Positions 56,925 to 64,000 of a stretch of DNA of 64,000 nucleotides are shown here, one piece after another (position 1 is the first letter of the stretch; each line of letters starts with the position of its first letter). The translations under genes and the position numbers were made by a program. The notes beneath the pieces are model-generated. The model was not told where the DNA came from. It ran no database searches and saw only the letters and a list, made by a program, of their open reading frames with translations. This DNA comes from Flaccisagitta enflata (lineage: Eukaryota > Chaetognatha > Sagittoidea > Aphragmophora): positions 62,124,001 through 62,188,000 of the forward strand of contig OZ231126.1 of assembly GCA_965153355.1 (NCBI GenBank), written 5' to 3'.

Positions 56925-57495
56925 CGGAAAATTTATGAAGGAAAATGAAGTGTTTCACAATACTTTTTGCATTATTATCAGGACAATAATGAAGCTGGAA
57001 TGCTTTTAGTGGACAAATTGTCTCTAAGGATACTTGGTGCATCCATTTTTGTCATATTCTGACTTAAATTAAATTTTGATTACAAGCAAGAAAATGATGT
57101 TTTTTAATGATTTTCTGCTTACACTTTTTTTCATTTTCTGAGGCCGAAATTCTAAGAAAGCCAAACACAGGGAAATTTTGCAATTTGAAAAACATTGTTC
57201 TCTCTGTAATCAATTTGGGAAGAGAACTATGTTCTTTGTTTTTTCATTTTTTCAATTCCTATGCAAATTTAGAATTTTGACCAGCCCCCTGTCAGTGACC
57301 AAAAATGAAATAAGTACAAATTTTCAAAATAATTTTTTTGGTAACATTGGCTAAACTTGGTCCCTTTGCTAAATCAATGCAAATTTTTCTTTTAATTAGT
57401 ATATCTGAGCTATCTCAATCATCTTTATTCACTTATTTTTGCATTTTCATTTCTACATTTTTTCTATTTCGACCTTCTTTGAAACACAAATGTCG
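56925..57495 (-). repeat. Dispersed repeat W, copy 2 (inverted)
   Basis: Complement of 172-755 with the same landmarks, starting with AAAATGAAGTGTTTCACAAT and ending TTTGAAACACAAATG. Confidence 0.75.
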
Positions 57496-57547
57496 TCGTA
57501 AGTGCTCGTGAATGTGTGTGTGTTTGTCTGTTTCTCATTCCTCTGTT

Positions 57548-57709
<162 letters not shown>

Positions 57710-57928
57710 ATGAGATCCGAATCATTACTATCTCATCACTTTTATCCTTTTATTTTCAGTAGCATGCTAAGTGATGCTTCACGCTATGTCGGTCCGTCAG
57801 TTGTTCCGTTCGTCAATCGGTCCGTCCATCACACTTCACTTTTTTTTCTGGGTTTTTGGGTCTACTTCAGTTTCCGTGTTCCCGCCAAGCCGCACACGGT
57901 CACTTTCTTTTAATCCATTCATCGTCTT

Positions 57929-58050
57929 TTTGGGAAGTGGCCCCATAGAGCCGATGTCCTGTAGAACACAGGGGGAATTTCGAGATCCGTCTGTCCTGTC
58001 CATCCGGCCTTCCGTCCATCCCCTTTGACCATTTGCCTCAAATTAGCCCT
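57929..58050 (-). mobile_element. J-type (C2) remnant
   Basis: TTTTGGGAAGTGGCCCCATA, GATGTCCTGTAGAACACAGG and two array-like units. It directly precedes a full J copy in the same direction. Confidence 0.65.
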
Positions 58051-58067
58051 CCGAGGCCTCAGTTAGC

Positions 58068-58643
58068 TTTTGGGCAGCGGCCCGGAGGGCCGGTGACCTA
58101 TGATTCCACATAGGGCAATTTTCTCCGGTTTCCGTCCATCCCCCCCTCCCCCAAGCCTCAAATAAAGCCTCTCAGACCCCAAATCAAGCCTTTTCGACTC
58201 CAAATCAGACCTTTCTGACCCCAAATCAGGCTTCTCAGACCTCAAATCAGGCCTTCCAGACCCCAAATCAGGCCTCTCAGACCCAAGATCAGGCTTCTCA
58301 GACCCCAAATTAGGCCTCTCAGATCCAAATCAGGCCTCAGACCCCATGTCAGGCTTTTCAGACCCCAAATTAGACCCCTCAGACCCAAATAAGGCCTTTC
58401 AGACCCCAAATCAAGCCTCTCAGACCTCAAACCACGCCTCTCACACCCTAAATCAGACCTTTTAGAGCCAAAATCAGGCCTCTCAGCCCTACAAACCAGC
58501 TTCTCAAACCAGAGAAAATTGCCCTATGTGGGATCATAGGTCATCGGCCCCTCCGGGGCCGCTGCCCCTCTCATAATCTCATTCCCACATGCACTAAATT
58601 AGGGGCATCGGGTACCGCTGACCATGTAACGCTTTTGCGACTT
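58068..58643 (-). mobile_element. J element, 21-bp array, full length
   Basis: Minus-strand 5' end TCGCAAAAGCGTTACATGGT at about 58640. Array of CCCCAAATCAGGCCTCTCAGA units (58150-58500), the complement of the array at 51293. 3' end on the minus strand CGGCCCTCCGGGCCGCTGCC then CAAAA, with one fewer base pair but both arms shortened equally. Confidence 0.9.
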
Positions 58644-58689
58644 TTCTTTAATAAATTATCCAAGTTACTAAGATCAAAATACAATATGT

Positions 58690-59110
58690 TCATACATTCA
58701 TTCATTCCTTCATTAGTTCACTCATTCCTTCATTCCTTCGTTCCTTCGTTCCTTCGTTCCTTCGTTCCTTCATTCCTTCATTCATTCGTTTACTTATTCA
58801 TTAATTTTTTCATTCACTCCCTCCATTCATTCATTCATTCATTCATTCATTGGTGTTTATGGAAAAAAAGTTTCATCGGTTTGTTCATTTGTCCATTTGG
58901 TTTCTCATTCATTTGTTCATTAATTTGTTCATTCATTTATTCATTTTTTTGGTTCGTTCTCTTATTCATTCATTTGTGCATTATATCATTCATTCATTTA
59001 TTGGTTGTTTTTTGTAAAAGATATGATTGTTTCACCGGTTTGGTTCAAATATGAGATCACTTATTCGTTCATTCATTCATTCATTCATTCATTCATTCAT
59101 TCATTATTAC
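58690..59110 (+). repeat. (ATTC)n microsatellite clusters
   Basis: ATTC and TTCC/TTCG units in several blocks with diverged inserts. Confidence 0.93.
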
Positions 59111-59262
59111 ATTCATTTATCGATTGTTGTGCTATAAGTGATAATTAATACATTTCTGCGTCCGTTTCCTCATTCATCTTATCTATACATTCATTCATAA
59201 CTTTATTCATTCATTTATCGATTGTTGTGCTATAAGTGATAATTAATACATCTCTGCGTCCC
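59107..59262 (+). repeat. About 100-bp tandem duplication
   Basis: CATTTATCGATTGTTGTGCT then ATAAGTGATAATTAATACAT occurs at about 59112 and 59212. Confidence 0.9.
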
Positions 59263-59305
59263 TAGTCACTCTGTTTGAATGGAACGCGGGATACGAGACA
59301 CAGCT

Positions 59306-59633
59306 CAGGGGTGTATAAAGTTTAGCGGCTTTTGATTTTATTCCCCCCCCCCTGCCTTTGATTTTCTTCCCCGCAACGCTTCGCGTTGCATTACAAAACC
59401 AATGATATTCTTCCCCACAAAGCAAAAAAACAGTGTTATAGGTCTAAATAGTGTCAAAATGTGTTGTAGTAATCAGATTCTACCATTTGGAACTACCAAA
59501 AGTGTTAAATCTTCAAAAATTTTCTTTTTTCTTCTTTTCTAGCTTTTGATTTTTTTCCCCATCTCCAAACCTTTTGATTTTATTCCCCCCTCCCACCGGG
59601 GGGGGGGGAAATACTTAACTTTATACAGGCCTG
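59306..59633 (-). mobile_element. hAT-like TIR element P, copy 2
   Basis: Ends CAGGGGTGTATAAAG and CTTTATACAGGCCTG. The interior is the inverted equivalent of 26483-26806. ACGAGATA follows the right end, and ACGAGACA lies five bases before the left end, a possible displaced TSD. Confidence 0.75.
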
Positions 59634-59819
59634 ACGAGATATGGATCGAGTTTGCAGGAAATCAATGTATGAAGAAACGCGTGATGTTTTGGCGGATGGA
59701 TAAGAAAAGACAAGATTGGAGAAAAAGTCGGATTTTGTCATAACATCTTCATCTTGAATTTTCACATCGAAATGAAAATGAACAGATGATCTGTTTTATT
59801 GCAAAACCTGTTATCCATG

Positions 59820-60420
59820 ATTTGGTAAATGACTGTGTGAATGACTGAGTAAATGAATGAATGAATGAGTAAATGAATGAAAAGATGAGTGAATCAATGA
59901 ATCAATATACGAAGGGATGGATGGCTGAATTTTAAGATGATGAAGATATCATCAATTTAACTGCAGTACCAACTGACTTGGCATGAGCGGGATGGGGAGG
60001 GGGGGCGGGGCTTGCTGGCAGGGTCATTTTCCCGTTATTTGACTTTTTCTGCGGGGGGGGGGCTATCCGACCAGGCAAGACTGGAGATACGAGATAGATA
60101 TAAATTTCATTGCATCATATCATCCTTATCATGAATTTGAAAGGATGGACAAATTCCCTATTCAAGAGTCAGCAAATGAATGAATGAATGAATGAATGAA
60201 TGGATGAATGGATGAATGTGTCTCTGTATGTATCAAAAACCGCAAATTTGCCGAAATATGACGTGTAGCTTTTTACACCCGACTTCTTATCTTATCATGA
60301 ATGAATGAAAAAACTGAAGAAAAATATCATCAGATCGCAACAACCACTTTGAATGAATGAATGAATGAAAAAATGTGTGAGTGAATAAATGAACGAACGA
60401 ACGAATGAATAAAAGAAACA
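59820..60420 (+). repeat. Scattered (GAAT)n blocks in unique sequence
   Basis: GAAT runs at about 59845, 60177, 60300, 60350 and 60395 separated by AT-rich and G-rich sequence. No gene. Confidence 0.8.
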
Positions 60421-60543
60421 AAAGAGTGAAAAAAACAGGTAGTCCAAGAACCATGACGCATGCTGTCCGATCCAGCGGAATGATGCAAGTGTTGTGTTCG
60501 AGTCAAACAATTTGTTTTTGTAAAGAAGCCCGATCAAGCAACT

Positions 60544-60662
60544 AGATGCGTCATCTGCGTGATATTAGAAGAGGCGAAATGGACCGACGGACGGACCGAC
60601 GGACGGACCGACAACGGATGGACAGCAACCCTCTTATAGAGATGCGATGACGCATCTAAAAA
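60544..60662 (+). mobile_element. ACAAG/TAAAAA-group element, family I, reference copy
   Basis: AGATGCGTCATC near the 5' end, GAAGAGGCGAAATGGACCG, a GGACGGACCGAC array, CAACCCTCTTATAGAG and AGATGCGATGACGCATCT plus AAAAA. The 12-mer AGATGCGTCATC is the exact complement of the 3' arm and loop GATGACGCATCT. No ACAAG start is visible in this family. Confidence 0.9.
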
Positions 60663-61308
60663 TGACACCAAACTAGATATTCGAGGCCGAATGACTTTAA
60701 TCAAGCAGCGCTTATAAGCACGGTAAAAATGCTGTTGTCGCTCACTTATAACTGGGTCCGTTTTGATAAAAGGAACTGAGGTCTTCAGAATTGCAATAGA
60801 TTCGGAGAGTATGTTAAATGGAAGTCTTCACCGCCAACCCAATTAATTGATGGAAAACCGTAAGAAATGACGATTTTTAAATCAGACATTAATTACTACG
60901 CTCAGCAGTGGCAAATCTCGGCAAAAATTTAAATAAAAAATGTTAAGCAAGTGTTGGGGGAAGTATGTCAGTGGATGAACGACGGCCGGGCGGCGCCGGG
61001 TACAGGCACGTGGAAGCTGGCAAATCTTGGAACGGACAACATGAAGCTCCCCTCACGGAGAAAATCGTTGCGAATGCTTTTACAAGATTCCCAGCTATAA
61101 AATACGTCATCCGATGTAGGTTATGACAAAGTAAAAACTGTGAGTAAACAACACCCCTGAAATGTGGAATATTAAAAATACCTTTTTTGGGAGGGAAACC
61201 GCTATACTGGTTTACGTCTTTTTTTGTGTGGTGATACTAGGCATGACTACGAATAGTTGTAAGGGTAAATTTTGTCACCCCTGCGCCCCTAGACCAAATC
61301 TTACATAG
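60663..61308. other. Stretch without recognisable gene
   Basis: No repeat or known gene family recognised. Confidence 0.5.
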
Positions 61309-61430
61309 TGCCTTACCACATTCATCTTCATTCATTCATTCATTCATTCATTCATTCATTCATTCATTCATTCATTCATTCATTCATCAAAAACGTTCAT
61401 TCACAAATTCTTAATCAAGCGAGGCACACT
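61309..61430 (-). mobile_element. Family H, 5' part
   Basis: GCCTTACCACATTCATCTTC, (ATTC)n, GAACGTTTTTGATG type junction and TTAATCAAGCGAGGCACAC on the plus strand. The array and hairpin are missing. Confidence 0.8.
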
Positions 61431-61768
61431 TGTTGGCTTTCACTTGACCCTGTTCATACATTTCTCCCTCCCAGCTCAATGTATATGGGCCTTTCTATTG
61501 TTTGACTGACCACATCTGCGGCAAATGAGGTAATAGGGTCGACAGGGCTTTATCATCATCAATTTTAGTATGTTCGTATCACTAATTTCTATCTAAAATG
61601 TTTAAAAATTCATAAACGAAACAAAATTTTAAAAAAACTAAAAGATTCTGAAAAATATCTTCCAATCAAAGTTCGCTTCTTACCCAAATCGCTAAGAGTG
61701 AAATCTTTAATTACGATAAAACCGCTGCCGCTCGTTCCGTTTTACTAATACGTCTTCAGTCGGGGGTG

Positions 61769-61800
<32 letters not shown>

Positions 61801-61921
61801 ACTCTCTCTTGCATAAATGAAGTATTTTGCTTTTAAAGGAAAAATAATTTTAATTTTGATTATTAGGGCAGTGTCCTGACCCGAAGGTCGAAGCCGAAGT
61901 TAACCTTCAGACGATCCCTAA
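61431..61921. other. Stretch without recognisable gene
   Basis: Contains a short (CT)n at 61769-61808. No gene. Confidence 0.5.

Positions 61922-62927
<1,006 letters not shown>

Positions 62928-62956
<29 letters not shown>
62928..62956 (+). repeat. (CT)n microsatellite
   Basis: About 14 CT units. Confidence 0.95.
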
Positions 62957-62957
<1 letters not shown>

Positions 62958-63342
62958 CAAGTGACTCAGGTTGGCGTGGTTCCGTTAGGATAACGGGGTC
63001 GTTCAACCTTTGCACGTTTCTTTTCCTTCTGTAGTGGTAAAATCTGTTCAGCACAGAGGTACTGCCTGAAATGAGGGACGGATTGAGAGGTTTCCCGTCG
63101 GCACGCCATGACACAGCACGTAGCACGACGGAACAACAATGGAATCATTGAAGTAACTTTAGACTCAAGTGACAATGCAATATTTATAAGAGCCGCGCGG
63201 AGCTTCGTTCATTGGTTCCGTATGTCAACGCTCACTTTCGAAACGGTCGTTCAAAGCTGGAGATGCGGAAGAGCAATTGTACAAGATTAAGATGCCTTGA
63301 GGTTAGTATACAATTTCTGCAATTGCTACTTCTTAACTTGCG
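62957..63342. other. Stretch without recognised gene
   Basis: Short open frames only; none recognised. Confidence 0.45.
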
Positions 63343-63950
63343 CAGTATGTACCGTACGATGGGAGCAAAGACGACCTAGACTGGAGGATAGATTTATGGT
63401 ATTTAAATTTAATTTGATGTATGAAAAAAATTAAGATCTATATTAATTAAAGGTTGTTTTATTGCTTGAATATATTGGCTTCTATCATTCTTTAACTTGT
63501 GATTTGACTTCATCAGGATTTCATTTCCCAATATTCTAACCTAGCTCATCAGATTGGGCAGAGAATTTTATTTAATTTTAAAAAAAAAAATCAGCTCAAT
63601 CAGATAATTTTTATAAGTTTTACAACTATTTTTCAAGGTAAATTAGTATCTAAGCAAAGCTAAAAACAGGCATAAAACCTCTTAAAAATGGTCTGATTGA
63701 GCTGATTTTTTTTTTTAAATCATATAAAATTTTCTGTCCAATCTGATGAGCTAGGTTAGAACATTGAGAATTGAAGTCCTAATGAAGTCAAGTCACAAGT
63801 TGAAGAATGAGAGAAGCCAATATATTGAAGTAATAGAGCAACCTTTAATTAGTATAGATCTTAATTCTTTTATACATCAAATAAAATTCAGATACCTAAA
63901 ATCAATCCTCCAGTCCAGGTCGTCTTTGCTTCTATGGTACTGTTCTGCTC
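63343..63950. mobile_element. Palindromic element with about 260-bp arms
   Basis: Left arm 63343-63605, right arm 63691-63950, loop about 85 bp. Matching landmarks: GCAAAGACGACCTAGACTGG with CCAGTCCAGGTCGTCTTTGC; TTAATTAAAGGTTGTTTTAT with ATAGAGCAACCTTTAATTAG; CTAGCTCATCAGATTGG with CCAATCTGATGAGCTAG. No coding frame. MITE or foldback type. Confidence 0.9.
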
Positions 63951-64000
63951 GGACAGCTTGGACCAGAAACCACAAATCAAAGATTTTTTGTCCGCGATTG

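Overview
This is a window of eukaryotic nuclear DNA made almost entirely of repeats. I recognise no protein-coding gene, rRNA, true tRNA or CRISPR array. Long open frames are translations of simple repeats: (TC)n reads as Leu-Ser or Arg-Glu, (CAA)n as Thr, Gln or Leu/Val/Cys on the other strand, (GAA)n as Lys/Glu/Arg. The density of long, nearly pure microsatellites and of short non-autonomous transposons suggests a large, repeat-rich genome, perhaps a marine invertebrate, but nothing here fixes the taxon.

Three kinds of sequence fill the window. (1) Microsatellites and minisatellites, including pure (TC)n of about 300 bp, a (CAA)n tract of about 520 bp, about 1.3 kb of (GAA)n-like purine sequence and a 34-bp minisatellite of exactly 15 units. 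(2) Classical terminal-inverted-repeat (TIR) elements whose target-site duplications (TSDs) are still legible: elements with 9-bp TSDs (Mutator-like; 3515-4031, 20183-21462, 36377-37177), with 8-bp TSDs (hAT-like; 2961-4884, 26483-26806, 27002-27687) and with TA flanks (Tc1/mariner-like; 27981-28743, 38052-38920, 44896-45443). There are also large palindromes, notably a 2.3-kb inverted repeat at 9979-12301 and a 0.6-kb one at 63343-63950. (3) Two less familiar element groups that recur across the window.

The first group, called here ACAAG/TAAAAA elements, is about 40 copies and fragments of 110-370 bp. In one orientation they begin ACAAG plus a small hairpin, carry a tetranucleotide array of GGAC/CGAC type, and end in a 6-8-bp hairpin followed by TAAAAA. 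At least seven families (A, B, D, E, F, H, I) have different terminal hairpins with paired substitutions, and a subterminal 5' motif of 7-12 nt changes in step with the 3' hairpin. The second group, J elements, is 0.55-0.8 kb, has inverted ends carrying a 7-bp GC hairpin (loop TTC or TCC), and contains a 20-21-bp tandem array whose unit differs between subfamilies.

Nesting gives relative ages. The hAT-like element 2961-4884 contains an A element, whose terminal hairpin was split by a Mutator-like element. A D element sits inside another Mutator-like element. A mariner-like element splits another A element. A truncated J-type copy lies inside an A element between 20-bp direct repeats. No transposase, reverse transcriptase or helicase is encoded in the window, so every element here is non-autonomous. 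The stretches outside repeats hold no open frame that I recognise as a gene.
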